Origin: an uncultured Oscillospiraceae bacterium
Lineage (GTDB): Bacteria > Bacillota > Clostridia > Oscillospirales > Acutalibacteraceae
Direction: 5' to 3'
Assembly (NCBI GenBank): GCA_905193225.1
Contig: CAJJNV010000028.1
Coordinates: 1-21,209 of the forward strand
DNA: 21,209 bases
How positions within the stretch are numbered: the first letter of the stretch is position 1; every line of letters starts with the position of its first letter. Positions 7,643 to 16,933 of the stretch are shown here, in pieces. Made by a program: the position numbers and the translations under genes. The notes below the pieces were generated by a model. The model worked only from the letters and a program-made list of their open reading frames with translations, searched no databases and had not been told where the DNA came from.

Positions 7643-8503
7643 ATGGAATTTGTAATTGTTACGGGGCTTTCGGGCTCGGGAAAATCCAGAGCGGTCGACG
7701 CCCTTGAGGATATCGGCTTTTTCTGCGTTGATAATATGCCGCCTTCCTTTATTGAAAAAATATACGAGCTTTGTGCCGAGGAGGAGATGGAAAAGGTGGC
7801 GGTGGTCACCGATGCCAGAGGCGGTTATCTTTTCCACGACATTGCCAAAACCCTCGACAGCCTGGACGAGCAAAAAATCGACTATAAAATACTGTTTTTC
7901 GAATGCTCGGATGAGGTGCTTCATAAGCGATACAAGGAAACCAGAAGAAAACACCCGCTCATCGATGACTGCGAAGGCTCGGTAACGGCGGCGGTCAAAA
8001 AGGAAAGGGTGCTTCTTGAAACGCTCAGGGGAAGAGCCGACTATATAATTGATACGACCCAGCTTTCTCCCGCCCAGCTCAAAGAGCGCATAAGCGAGAT
8101 ATTCCTCGGGGATTCGGTCAAAGGGCTGAGAATAACCTGTATGTCTTTCGGATTTAAATACGGCGCCCCCACCGAGGCCGATATGGTATTTGACGTGCGC
8201 TGTCTGCCCAATCCTTTTTACATCGACGAGCTTAGGGAAAAGACCGGCCTCGACCGCGAGGTTTACGACTATGTTATGGAAAAGGAAGAAACAAAGGGTT
8301 TTGCGGTCAGATTTTTCGATATGATGGACTATCTTATTCCTCTTTACGGCGAGGAGGGGAAAAGTTCCCTTGTGGTTGCGGTGGGATGCACCGGCGGAAA
8401 GCACCGCTCGGTAACACTTGCTGAGGCTCTTTGCCGCCATCTGGGCGAAAAGGGAATCAGGGCCGCCACAATACACCGTGACATAACAAGAGGAAGAAAA
8501 TGA
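7643..8503 (+). CDS. rapZ: RapZ/YvcJ family nucleotide-binding protein
   Basis: This P-loop protein is the RNase adapter RapZ in E. coli, where it controls GlmS synthesis through small RNAs. In B. subtilis the homologue YvcJ is a GTPase/ATPase linked to competence. Walker A is GLSGSGKS at residues 8-15, VVTDARGG follows at about 55-62, and the C-terminal RapZ domain carries CTGGKHRSVTLAE. The frame is open back to a TTG at 7601, but I start at ATG 7643. AGAGGAAG lies 6 bases upstream and the family begins M-x-x-V-I-V-T-G. This gives 286 residues. The stop overlaps the whiA start (ATGA), so the two are translationally coupled. The usual gene between them (yvcK/glmR) is absent. A weak GTTAAA-17-TATAAA promoter-like pair lies in the preceding AT-rich gap. 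Confidence 0.95.
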   Translation: MEFVIVTGLSGSGKSRAVDALEDIGFFCVDNMPPSFIEKIYELCAEEEMEKVAVVTDARGGYLFHDIAKTLDSLDEQKIDYKILFFECSDEVLHKRYKETRRKHPLIDDCEGSVTAAVKKERVLLETLRGRADYIIDTTQLSPAQLKERISEIFLGDSVKGLRITCMSFGFKYGAPTEADMVFDVRCLPNPFYIDELREKTGLDREVYDYVMEKEETKGFAVRFFDMMDYLIPLYGEEGKSSLVVAVGCTGGKHRSVTLAEALCRHLGEKGIRAATIHRDITRGRK

Positions 8504-9420
8504 GCGAACTGAGCTTTTCGGGAAGGGTCAAAAAAGAGCTTTGCGCCGTTAAAAATGAAAAGGATTGCTGCGAGAGAGCGGAATGTTACGGTGCAATGCT
8601 GTTTTTCCGCAGCTTTTCTCACAGCGGTATGTCCTTTAAAACCGAATATGAATTTTGCAGTCAGCGGTTTGAACAGCTCATTTCCGATACCCTTGATACA
8701 AAGGTGCAGATTACACGCCCGGGCACAAAAAACGGACTTTTTTCGGGTAAAATAGACAGTGGGCTTTGCGAGGATATTTTTAATTTCTTTTTTCACAATA
8801 AAAAGGATACCTCCCTTTGCATAAACCGCGGAAATATCGACGGAGACTGCTGCGTGTCGGCATTTTTGAGAGGTGCTTTTCTTTCGGCGGGAAGTGTTAC
8901 ATCTCCCGAAAAGGAATATCATCTGGAATTTAAGGTGGCATATAAGCATCTTGCAAACGACCTTGCCACCTTTATCGGGGATTATTTTACTCCGCCCAAA
9001 ATTACAACCAGAAAATCGGTTTATGTGGTTTATTATAAGGACAGCGGAGTCATTGAGGATTTTATCACCCTTATGGGGGGACAGCTTTCTTCCATGGATT
9101 TTATGCAGGCCAAGATGATGAAGGAAATGCGCAACAATGTCAACCGTACCACCAATTGTATAACCGCTAACATTTCAAAGACCCTTTCGGCAGTCAGCCG
9201 TCAGAAAAAGGCTATTGAAATAATAGAAAAATCGGGCGGACTTGAGCTTTTGCCTCCCTCTCTTTATGAGGTGGCGGTGCTCAGAAAGCAAAACGAGGAC
9301 GCCTCCTTAAACGAATTGAGAGAGCTTTTAAGTGAGCCGTTAAGCCGCTCGGGACTAAATCACAGACTGGAAAAAATCATCGAAATTTCCGAAAAGATTG
9401 AGCAGGAAAAGGCAGAGTGA
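8500..9420 (+). CDS. whiA: WhiA family DNA-binding protein
   Basis: WhiA controls sporulation septation in Streptomyces and affects chromosome segregation and division in B. subtilis (YvcL). Its N-terminal half is a LAGLIDADG homing-endonuclease-like fold without nuclease activity and the C-terminal part is helix-turn-helix. Here the conserved FLRGAFLSAGSV segment is at 122-133 with HLEF just after it. The linker/HTH signature NRTTNCITANISKTLSAVSR is at about 215-234, and the C-terminal HTH has LPPSLYEVAVLRKQN and the final LSRSGLNHRL. The 306 residues match the family. It is coupled to rapZ by ATGA. In many Clostridia an HPr gene follows whiA; here a 260-base non-coding gap precedes dnaE. 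Confidence 0.95.
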   Translation: MSELSFSGRVKKELCAVKNEKDCCERAECYGAMLFFRSFSHSGMSFKTEYEFCSQRFEQLISDTLDTKVQITRPGTKNGLFSGKIDSGLCEDIFNFFFHNKKDTSLCINRGNIDGDCCVSAFLRGAFLSAGSVTSPEKEYHLEFKVAYKHLANDLATFIGDYFTPPKITTRKSVYVVYYKDSGVIEDFITLMGGQLSSMDFMQAKMMKEMRNNVNRTTNCITANISKTLSAVSRQKKAIEIIEKSGGLELLPPSLYEVAVLRKQNEDASLNELRELLSEPLSRSGLNHRLEKIIEISEKIEQEKAE

Positions 9421-9438
9421 TTGAAAAACGGGGATGGA

Positions 9439-9523
9439 CCTGCCTGTCGGGAAGACGACCGCAAGAGGCGCGGAGGCGAACACAAGACGCAGTGCAGGGC
9501 GTCGGATGTATCTGTCTTGCGGT
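9439..9523 (+). ncRNA. Candidate structured RNA between whiA and dnaE
   Basis: ACCGCAAGA at 9458-9466 is exactly complementary to TCTTGCGGT at 9515-9523. Inside it GACGC (9486-9490) pairs with GCGTC (9499-9503) around an 8-base loop. The segment is clearly more GC-rich than the rest of the 260-base gap and ends in a TCGG triple repeat at about 9543-9554. The strand is assumed from the neighbours. It could be a leader element for dnaE, a processed 3' end of whiA mRNA, or the relic of a lost gene. I do not match it to a known RNA family. Confidence 0.3.
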
Positions 9524-9680
9524 AAGGCTGATCTGCCGCTTGTCGGTCGGTCGGCGTGAATCAATAGTATTGGCGGGAATTGCAGTTGTTCTGTTTTAAT
9601 TATTATTTCCGATGAGTACAGAGTAAACGCCGCCGTGTGTCAGATCGGCGGAAAACAGTAAAAAAACAGGGGATAAGAAA

Positions 9681-12600
9681 ATGAAAGATTTCGTCCACCT
9701 TCATCTGCATAGCGAATACAGCCTTCTTGACGGCGCCTGCCGTATAAAGGAGCTGGTTTCGTCTGTTAAAAACCTCGGGCAAAACGCCGTGGCCATTACC
9801 GACCACGGAGTTATGTACGGGGTAATTGATTTTTATAAGGAATGTAAAAGGCAGGGCGTTAAACCCATTATCGGGTGCGAAGTTTATGTTGCAAAGGGTG
9901 ATATGGAGGACAAAATCAAAAGAGGCGGGACAAGCTATAATCATCTGCTTCTGCTTTGTAAAAACAACGAGGGATATAAAAATCTTATAAAGCTTGTATC
10001 GCTGTCATTTTCAAAGGGCTTTTATCAAAAGCCCCGCATAGATAAAAAGCTGCTTGAAAAGTACAGCGGCGGTCTTATCGCCCTTTCGGCCTGCCTTGCG
10101 GGAGAGATTCCGCAGCTCATTTTAAACGGAGATTACGACGGAGCAAAGCAGTCGGCACTGTGGTTTGAAAGGGTTTTCGGAAAGGATAATTTCTATATCG
10201 AGCTTCAGGATCACGGCATCCCCGAGCAAAAGGAAATTTTGCCGAAACTCATAAATCTGTCGAAAGAAACCGGCATACCAATGGTCGCCACCAACGACGT
10301 CCACTATATAAAGCCCGACGATGCCTTTGTTCAGAAGGTGCTTATTTGCATACAAACCGGAAAAACCGTTGACGACGAGGGCGGTCTTGAATTTTCCTCC
10401 GACCAGTTTTATCTTAAATCGGGGGAGGAGATGGAAAGCCTCTTTTCGGCACTGCCGCAGGCTCTTGAAAACACCGTTAAAATTGCCGAAATGTGCAATG
10501 TGGAATTTGAATTCGGCAAAACAAAGCTCCCTCATTTTGACATAGATGGTGATCACTTCGAATACCTTAAAGGCCTTTGTGAAAAGGGGCTTCTAAAGCA
10601 CTACGGCGAGCATCCCGCTCCGGAAATCATCGAGCGGATGAACTATGAACTTGAAACCATAAACAAAATGGGGTATGTGGACTATTATCTCATTGTTTAC
10701 GATTTTATAAACTACGCCAAAAGTCACGGAATACCCGTCGGGCCCGGAAGAGGATCGGGAGCGGGAAGCCTTTGCGCATATCTTTGCTCCATAACCGAGA
10801 TCGACCCCATTAAATATAACCTTATCTTCGAGCGGTTTTTAAACCCCGAAAGGGTCAGCATGCCAGATTTTGATGTGGATTTTTGCTATGTCAGAAGAGA
10901 AGAGGTTATAAAATATCTGGTCGGGAAATACGGCTTTGACCACATTGCCCAGATTGTCACCTTCGGAACTCTTGCCGCTCGGGCGGCGGTCAGAGATGTG
11001 GGAAGAACTCTCGGAATGTCCTATTCGGCAGTGGACGCCGTGGCCAAAAGAATTCCCCAAAAGCACGGAGTTACTCTTAAAACGGCCCTTTCATCCTCCC
11101 CCGAGCTTTCGGAGCTTTACGGCAGCGATGAGGAGGTTAAAAGGCTTATCGACATCGCCGGGCGGGTTGAGGGAATGCCCCGTCACGCCTCCACCCATGC
11201 GGCGGGTGTGGTCATAACCCGCGAAACGGTGGACAGCTATGTTCCGCTTGCCAAAAGCGACGACGCAATGGTTACCCAGTATACAATGACCGCCCTTGAG
11301 GAGCTGGGACTTCTTAAAATAGACCTTTTGGGACTGCGTACCCTTACGGTCATTTCCGATGCCGAAAAGGAAATTAAAAAGAAACATCCCGATTTTGATA
11401 TTGAAGCAGTTGACATCGAGGACGGAAAGGTTTACGAGCTCATTTCCTCGGGAAAGACCGACGGCCTTTTCCAGCTTGAATCGGCAGGGATGAAAAGCGT
11501 GCTCACAAGGCTTAAACCTCAAAGCCTTGAGGACATAATCGCCGTTATATCCCTTTATCGCCCGGGACCTATGGATTCCATCGGCAAATATATCGAAAAC
11601 CGCCATTCAAAAAAGCCCGTAAGCTACCCGACACCGCTGCTTGAGCCGATACTCAAGGTGACATACGGCTGCCTTGTTTATCAGGAACAGGTCATGCAGG
11701 TGTTCAGGGATCTTGCGGGATATTCCTTCGGCCGCGCCGACATTGTGCGAAGGGCGATGGCCAAGAAAAAGCACGATGTTATGGAAAAGGAACGGGAGAC
11801 CTTTATCGAGGGCTGCGGAAAAAACGGCATAGAGAGGTCTGTTTCGAACGCACTTTTCGACGATATGACCTCCTTTGCATCCTATGCTTTCAATAAATCC
11901 CACGCCGCGGCCTATGCGCTTGTGGCATATCGTACCGCCTTTTTAAAATGCCATTATCCTGCTGAGTTTATGGCTTCGCTTATGTCGAACACTATCGGAG
12001 ATGCACCGAAATATATTGCCGAGTGTTCACGAATGGGTATAAATGTGCTGCCGCCCGATGTTAATGTCAGCCAAAGGGATTTTTCGGTTAAGGACGGGCA
12101 GGTGGTTTTCGGACTTTTAGCCATTAAGAATTTAGGGCAAAATACCATTGAGGCTATCCTTAAGGAACGCAGGGAAAAGGGCAAATTTACCGATTTTGTG
12201 GATTTCTGCCGCCGCCTTTACGGCAGGGAGCTTAACAAAAAAGGCCTTGAGAGTCTTATAAAAAGCGGTGCTCTTGATAAGCTAGCCTTCAGCCGTGCCT
12301 CCATGCTTGCGGCATATGAGGGATTGCTCGGCACTCTTGCGGGAGACAGCAAAAGCAACATCGAGGGACAAATGAATCTTTTCGGTACCGAGGACGGCAC
12401 CGAGGAATATTATAAAATGCCCGTTATTCCCGAACTTTCGCAGCCGGAGCTCCTTGCTATGGAAAAGGAGACCACGGGGATTTATATTTCCGGCCATCCC
12501 GCTCTTAAATTTGACAAATTCAAAAGCAAATGGCGCATAACCGATATTTCCGATGCCGAATCTGACGGGCTTGACGGAAAAAGGGTAAACCTTCTCGGAA

Positions 12601-13196
12601 TAATCGGCGGCGTCAAAAAGAAGCTGACCAAATCGGGCGAGCAAATGGCAAACCTGATTTTGGAGGACACCACCGGCAGTATGGAATGTCTTGTTTTCCC
12701 GAGAACATTTGCCGAAAATCAAAGGAATGTTATCGAAGGAACGGTTGCGGTGGTCAGCGGGCGTATAAGCCAGCGGGAGGAGCGCCAAAGTCAGATAATA
12801 TGCGAGAGTATCGTGCCGGCCGAAAAATACGGCGGAACACTTGCCGCGCAAGGGGCGAAGCCGCAGAGAAACGGAAACGGGAGAAATGTCCCGTACAGCG
12901 GGCAAAACCCCTACGGTCGAGATGACGCTTATGCCGAACGGGAGGGTGAAAACACCTCTTCAAAATCGAAATATTACGGTCTTCATCTGCTCCTTCCGTC
13001 AAATGAGGGAGAGGTGTATGACAGAGTAATAAATCTTCTGGAAATTTTCGACGGACAAACGCCGGTGTATTTCAAGTTTTCGGACAGCGGAAAACGGGTG
13101 CAGGCGCCGAGAAAGCTATTTGTTCAGTTAAATGATCCCCTTATTTCCGAGCTTAAAAGGATACTGGGTGAAAAAGCAGTGTTTTTCAAGCAATAA
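9681..13196 (+). CDS. dnaE: DNA polymerase III subunit alpha DnaE
   Basis: This is a replicative polymerase of the C family, 1171 residues. The N-terminal PHP domain begins HLHLHSEYSLLDG (His6, 8, 10), followed by ITDHG (Asp41/His42), GCEVY (Glu67) and NDVHY at 205-209. These metal ligands are intact, so a PHP exonuclease or pyrophosphatase activity is possible. The polymerase core has GPGRGSGAGSL at 354-364 and catalytic aspartates Asp398 and Asp400 in MPDFDVDF, plus Asp548 in LLKIDLLGLR. The helix-hairpin-helix region and a C-terminal OB fold (about 985-1075) follow. A short polar linker rich in Gly, Asn and Arg then leads to the tail domain. There is no DEDD exonuclease insert, so this is DnaE and not PolC. 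The start follows GGGGAT at a normal distance. Confidence 0.97.
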   Translation: MKDFVHLHLHSEYSLLDGACRIKELVSSVKNLGQNAVAITDHGVMYGVIDFYKECKRQGVKPIIGCEVYVAKGDMEDKIKRGGTSYNHLLLLCKNNEGYKNLIKLVSLSFSKGFYQKPRIDKKLLEKYSGGLIALSACLAGEIPQLILNGDYDGAKQSALWFERVFGKDNFYIELQDHGIPEQKEILPKLINLSKETGIPMVATNDVHYIKPDDAFVQKVLICIQTGKTVDDEGGLEFSSDQFYLKSGEEMESLFSALPQALENTVKIAEMCNVEFEFGKTKLPHFDIDGDHFEYLKGLCEKGLLKHYGEHPAPEIIERMNYELETINKMGYVDYYLIVYDFINYAKSHGIPVGPGRGSGAGSLCAYLCSITEIDPIKYNLIFERFLNPERVSMPDFDVDFCYVRREEVIKYLVGKYGFDHIAQIVTFGTLAARAAVRDVGRTLGMSYSAVDAVAKRIPQKHGVTLKTALSSSPELSELYGSDEEVKRLIDIAGRVEGMPRHASTHAAGVVITRETVDSYVPLAKSDDAMVTQYTMTALEELGLLKIDLLGLRTLTVISDAEKEIKKKHPDFDIEAVDIEDGKVYELISSGKTDGLFQLESAGMKSVLTRLKPQSLEDIIAVISLYRPGPMDSIGKYIENRHSKKPVSYPTPLLEPILKVTYGCLVYQEQVMQVFRDLAGYSFGRADIVRRAMAKKKHDVMEKERETFIEGCGKNGIERSVSNALFDDMTSFASYAFNKSHAAAYALVAYRTAFLKCHYPAEFMASLMSNTIGDAPKYIAECSRMGINVLPPDVNVSQRDFSVKDGQVVFGLLAIKNLGQNTIEAILKERREKGKFTDFVDFCRRLYGRELNKKGLESLIKSGALDKLAFSRASMLAAYEGLLGTLAGDSKSNIEGQMNLFGTEDGTEEYYKMPVIPELSQPELLAMEKETTGIYISGHPALKFDKFKSKWRITDISDAESDGLDGKRVNLLGIIGGVKKKLTKSGEQMANLILEDTTGSMECLVFPRTFAENQRNVIEGTVAVVSGRISQREERQSQIICESIVPAEKYGGTLAAQGAKPQRNGNGRNVPYSGQNPYGRDDAYAEREGENTSSKSKYYGLHLLLPSNEGEVYDRVINLLEIFDGQTPVYFKFSDSGKRVQAPRKLFVQLNDPLISELKRILGEKAVFFKQ

Positions 13197-13221
13197 ACGG
13201 GGGAATAATTCGACAAACATC

Positions 13222-13249
13222 TTGACATTTTATTTAAAAATGATAGAAT
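13222..13249 (+). promoter_or_regulatory. SigA-type promoter of pfkA
   Basis: A perfect TTGACA at 13222-13227, a 16-base spacer and TAGAAT at 13244-13249 lie in the 110-base gap after dnaE. This gives a leader of roughly 50 bases with a GGGAGG Shine-Dalgarno ahead of the pfkA ATG. It is the best promoter in the window and suggests that glycolytic expression is set independently of dnaE. Confidence 0.8.
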
Positions 13250-13306
13250 AAAATAAGTTTTAAAGAATGTAATAAAAGTGCATTTGGGATTTGGGAGGCT
13301 TTTAAA

Positions 13307-14275
13307 ATGAATGTAAAGACCATTGGTGTATTGACCAGCGGGGGAGATGCCCCCGGAATGAACGCGGCCGTAAGAGCGGTCGTCAGAACCGCCCTTAGCA
13401 AGGGAATGAGAGTTAAGGGTATACATCGCGGATATAACGGTCTTATCGAGGACGATGTTTTTGATATGAACATCCGCAGCGTTTCGGATATTATCCATCG
13501 CGGAGGCACTGTGCTTTTCACCGCCAGAAGCCCTCGCTTTAAGGAAGAGGAAGGAATGCAGACCGCCATTAAAACCTGCGAAAAGCATGGAATCGACGGA
13601 ATCGTTTGTATCGGCGGAGACGGAACCTATCGCGGAGCAAGAGATCTTTCGGAAAGAGGAATTCCCTGCGTTGGCATTCCCGGAACCATCGACAACGACA
13701 TTGCCAGCACCGAGTATTCCATCGGATTTGACACTGCAGTCAACACCTGTATGGAAATGGTCGACCGCCTTCGCGATACGGCCCAGAGCCACGAAAGATG
13801 CACCATAGTTGAGGTTATGGGCAGAGGAGCAGGTTATCTTGCACTTCATTCGGGAATTGCCTGCGGTGCCACCACCATCCTCGTTCCCGAGGTTGAATAT
13901 GACGTGGAAAAGGACATTGTCGACCGCATCTATCGCGCAAAAAATTCCGGCAAAAAGCATTTTATAATCGTTGTCGCCGAGGGAATCGGCGGGGTTGAAA
14001 AGCTGTCACAGCAGATTCAGGCTGTGACCGGCATTGATTCCCGTGCCACCATTCTCGGTCATGTTCAGCGCGGCGGCTCGCCCAGCGTGCGCGACAGAGT
14101 TTGCGCCAGCGAAATGGGCTATGCGGCGGTTGATTTGCTTTCCCAGGGTATAGGCAACCGCGTTGTGGCTTATCAGCACGGCGAGCTTGTGGCCACCGAC
14201 ATCTTTGAGGCTCTTAAAATGGAAAAGCCCTTTGAATATGAGCTTTACGAAATAGCAAATACCATAAACAACTGA
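13307..14275 (+). CDS. pfkA: ATP-dependent 6-phosphofructokinase
   Basis: PfkA phosphorylates fructose-6-phosphate to fructose-1,6-bisphosphate, the committed step of glycolysis. Its product also activates the HprK encoded upstream. The 322 residues have the standard length. TSGGDAPGMNAAVRA is at 10-24 and GGDGTYRGA at 103-111. GIPGTIDNDI at 123-132 has the catalytic Asp, and VEVMGRGAGYLAL contains the substrate loop. The glycine in GGDG and in PGTIDND, not Asp/Lys, marks the ATP-dependent type and not the pyrophosphate type. It has its own promoter and the GGGAGG Shine-Dalgarno. pyk, a frequent partner, does not follow; a structured segment with a terminator does. Confidence 0.97.
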   Translation: MNVKTIGVLTSGGDAPGMNAAVRAVVRTALSKGMRVKGIHRGYNGLIEDDVFDMNIRSVSDIIHRGGTVLFTARSPRFKEEEGMQTAIKTCEKHGIDGIVCIGGDGTYRGARDLSERGIPCVGIPGTIDNDIASTEYSIGFDTAVNTCMEMVDRLRDTAQSHERCTIVEVMGRGAGYLALHSGIACGATTILVPEVEYDVEKDIVDRIYRAKNSGKKHFIIVVAEGIGGVEKLSQQIQAVTGIDSRATILGHVQRGGSPSVRDRVCASEMGYAAVDLLSQGIGNRVVAYQHGELVATDIFEALKMEKPFEYELYEIANTINN

Positions 14276-14284
14276 TTGGATAAA

Positions 14285-14416
14285 AGGGGGAACTTCGCAA
14301 AAAGGACAGAGGATTTTTAAATATAGTCTTTGTTTTTTAAGAATGTCGCTCTTCAAAAAAACACCTGTTTGCGGAAATTTCCCCTAAAGCTGTACCTTTT
14401 TTAGGTGCAGCTTTTT
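14285..14416 (+). ncRNA. Candidate structured RNA or 3' UTR element after pfkA
   Basis: Bases 14285-14301 pair with 14368-14385 in a 16-bp stem with one bulge and one mismatch. The stem encloses 66 AU-rich bases and is followed at once by an intrinsic terminator (14386-14416). The stem closes with four G-C pairs, and the combined shape of one long hairpin plus a terminator is that of a small RNA or a processed mRNA 3' end. No open frame with a Shine-Dalgarno lies inside it. I do not recognise the family; 6S RNA was considered, but its conserved bubble is not visible. Confidence 0.35.
14386..14416 (+). terminator. Intrinsic terminator after pfkA
   Basis: AGCTGTACCT pairs with AGGTGCAGCT (one G-T wobble) around a T-rich loop and is followed by five T. 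It separates the pfkA transcript from the alpha-mannosidase gene, whose start lies only 31 bases further. Confidence 0.88.
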
Positions 14417-14446
14417 ATATAATATTTTTTATTAAGAGGTGACATT

Positions 14447-16879
14447 ATGAAAGAACTGCATCTAATATGCGAAGCACATCTTGATCCCGTGTGGCTTTGG
14501 GAATGGGAGGAGGGAGCCTCGGCTGCCATTTCCACCTTCCAGAGCGCGGCAAATCTGGCCGATGAATTCGACTATATTTTTTGCCACAACGAGGTAAGTC
14601 TTTATAAATACATTGCCGAGTATGCGCCCGACCTTTTTGAAAAGATAAAACAGCTCATAAAGGCGGGTAAATGGCATGTCATCGGCGGCTGGTATCTCCA
14701 GCCCGACGCCAATATGCCGGCCGGCGAAAGTTTTATCCGCCACGCGCAGGTGGGACACAAATATTTTACCGAGCATTTCGGAGAAAACCCCACCACGGCA
14801 CTCAATTTTGATTCCTTCGGCCACACGAGAGGTCTTGTTCAGATAATCAGAAAATGCGGTCAGGACAGTTATATTTTTGTACGTCCCTTTGGCGGAGAGC
14901 TTGATCTCCCGGATGATTTCTTTTGGTGGGAGGGCTTTGACGGAAGCAGAATAAAGGCCTTCCGTTCCCCCACATACAACAGCACATATTTCGGCTGCGC
15001 CAAAGGCCACTGCCAGGGGGTCAAGGGCGGCCGTGAGGACAGGGAAATATGGATGTGCCTGTGGGGCGTCGGAAACCACGGCGGCGGACCTTCAAGAAAG
15101 GATCTTGCCGACATTAAGGAATGGATGGAATCCGACGATCAGTGCAGGATAATACACAGCACCCCCGAGGAATTCTTTAAAAGAGCCGAGCCGACGGCCG
15201 ATTTTGATCAGTCGCTCCGCATATCGATGCCGGGCTGTTACACCTCGGCGTCGGAGCTGAAGCGCAAGCACATTGCTCTTGAAAACAGTCTTTATTCCAC
15301 CGAGCGTGCCCTTTCTGCGGCGGCGCTTTCCGGACTTGTGACCTATCCCGAAAAGGATCTGGCCGATGTTACCGAGGATCTTCTTAACTGTGAATTCCAC
15401 GACATCCTTCCCGGCTCGGCCACCAAGAGGGGAATCGAAAACGGACTGAGAATTATAAACCACGGTCTGCACATTGCCGAATTTTCCCGCGCAAAGGCTT
15501 TTTTTGCACTTTCTCAAAACGAGCCCGTGGCCGAAAACGGAGAATATCCCATTCTTGTTTTCAACTTCCAGCCCTATGAATACGAGACATATATCGAATG
15601 TGAATTCAATCTTGCCGAGCAAAACCACGACATCTCCTGCCAGAGCAAAATACGCCTTTTTGACGGGTACAAAGAGATCCCCTGCCAGATCATCCGCGAG
15701 GAGTCGAACCTTCTGCTCGACTGGAGAAAGAGAATACTCTTTAAGGCAGTTCTTCCCGCACTTTCGGTCAAGCGGTTTAAGGCCTTTGTGGAGTTTGAAC
15801 CGGCAAAGCAGCCGCCAGTAACTCCCGAGACCGATATTGCTTTCGATAACCGCAGAATGCAGGTGGTTATAAGCAAAAAGACCGGCCTTATGACCTCCTA
15901 TAAGGTGGACGGAAAGGAATATCTCGACGGCCCTGCCTTTGAGCCTTACATTTACACAGACAACGAGGATCCCTGGGGAATGGCCGATTTCCAGCACGTC
16001 GCAATGGGAAGCGACCCCGAGGCATTGCCCCTTTCGGCCTGCGACAAGGGCGTTTTCCGCGGAAGAACCAATGTTAAGGTGGTTGAGGACGGAGAGCTTT
16101 TACTCAGCGTTGAAAGCTTCTTTGAAGGTGAGCGGGCAGGAGTAAGACTGCTTTATAACATTTACAAAAAGGAAAATAAGGTGGATGTTAAGGTCAATGC
16201 CATCTGGAACGAGCAAAACCGCATGCTCAAGCTGCATATACCCACCGTTTTCAAAAATGGCAATTATATCGGGCAGACCTCCTTCGGCACCGAGGTGCTT
16301 TATGACGATGGACGGGAAAATGTTTCCCACAGGTTTGTTTCGGCCGGCGATGGAGAGCAAAACCGCCTTTCGATCATAAATAACTGCATTTACGGAAGCA
16401 GCTTTTCAAACGGAGAGATCCGTCTGTCGCTGCTCAGAGGCGCAAGATACAGCGGCCACCCCATTCCCGAAACCATGCCTAATATCGGCCCCGACAGATA
16501 TGTTTCGATAATCGACCAGGGCGAGCACGAATTTGAATTCCGTATGTGCGTTATGAACGAGGATGAGCTTGACAGGGAAGCGACCGAGTTTAACCTCCGC
16601 CCCTACGCCCTTAATGTGTTCCCCACCGGCAGCGGAAAAGGTATTGCCACCGTTAAGGTCAACCTGTCCAATCCCAAGATAACCATGTCGGCCTTCAAAA
16701 AATCCGAAACCGAGGAGGATTGCTACATTGCCCGATTCTACAACGGCTCGTCTCGTCCCGCCTCCGCCGACTTTACCCTCGGAGAACACACGGTGCACAT
16801 CGATTTCGGTAAATACGAGGTCAAAACCGTCACCTGCAAAAAGGACGGTATGACGGTCGGCGACTTTATGAAAATATAA
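14447..16879 (+). CDS. Glycoside hydrolase family 38 alpha-mannosidase
   Basis: GH38 enzymes are zinc-dependent retaining alpha-mannosidases that remove mannose from N-glycans or mannan-derived oligosaccharides. This protein has 810 residues and no signal peptide, so it should act in the cytoplasm on imported oligosaccharides. The start carries the zinc site AHLDPVWLWEWEE (His11, Asp13). The probable nucleophile is Asp122 in LNFDSFGHTRG, preceded by GGWYLQPDANMPAGES (80-95). A second zinc-type His lies in the CEFHDILPGSATKRG segment around residue 325. A beta-sandwich domain fills the C-terminal half. The Shine-Dalgarno is AAGAGGTGA. No transporter or other sugar enzyme is adjacent, so the substrate is open. 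It stands alone between two terminators. Confidence 0.93.
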   Translation: MKELHLICEAHLDPVWLWEWEEGASAAISTFQSAANLADEFDYIFCHNEVSLYKYIAEYAPDLFEKIKQLIKAGKWHVIGGWYLQPDANMPAGESFIRHAQVGHKYFTEHFGENPTTALNFDSFGHTRGLVQIIRKCGQDSYIFVRPFGGELDLPDDFFWWEGFDGSRIKAFRSPTYNSTYFGCAKGHCQGVKGGREDREIWMCLWGVGNHGGGPSRKDLADIKEWMESDDQCRIIHSTPEEFFKRAEPTADFDQSLRISMPGCYTSASELKRKHIALENSLYSTERALSAAALSGLVTYPEKDLADVTEDLLNCEFHDILPGSATKRGIENGLRIINHGLHIAEFSRAKAFFALSQNEPVAENGEYPILVFNFQPYEYETYIECEFNLAEQNHDISCQSKIRLFDGYKEIPCQIIREESNLLLDWRKRILFKAVLPALSVKRFKAFVEFEPAKQPPVTPETDIAFDNRRMQVVISKKTGLMTSYKVDGKEYLDGPAFEPYIYTDNEDPWGMADFQHVAMGSDPEALPLSACDKGVFRGRTNVKVVEDGELLLSVESFFEGERAGVRLLYNIYKKENKVDVKVNAIWNEQNRMLKLHIPTVFKNGNYIGQTSFGTEVLYDDGRENVSHRFVSAGDGEQNRLSIINNCIYGSSFSNGEIRLSLLRGARYSGHPIPETMPNIGPDRYVSIIDQGEHEFEFRMCVMNEDELDREATEFNLRPYALNVFPTGSGKGIATVKVNLSNPKITMSAFKKSETEEDCYIARFYNGSSRPASADFTLGEHTVHIDFGKYEVKTVTCKKDGMTVGDFMKI

Positions 16880-16933
16880 GGTCTTGAACCGAGAAATCGG
16901 ATTTTAAATTTTTATAATCAAAAAATAACATTT

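Noticed and set aside
9417..9599. 60-codon frame after whiA
   Set aside because: Arg-rich translation without family likeness, overlapping a foldable non-coding segment; possible relic at most.
14285..14416. 6S RNA
   Set aside because: Length and the central open bubble flanked by conserved stems are not seen.
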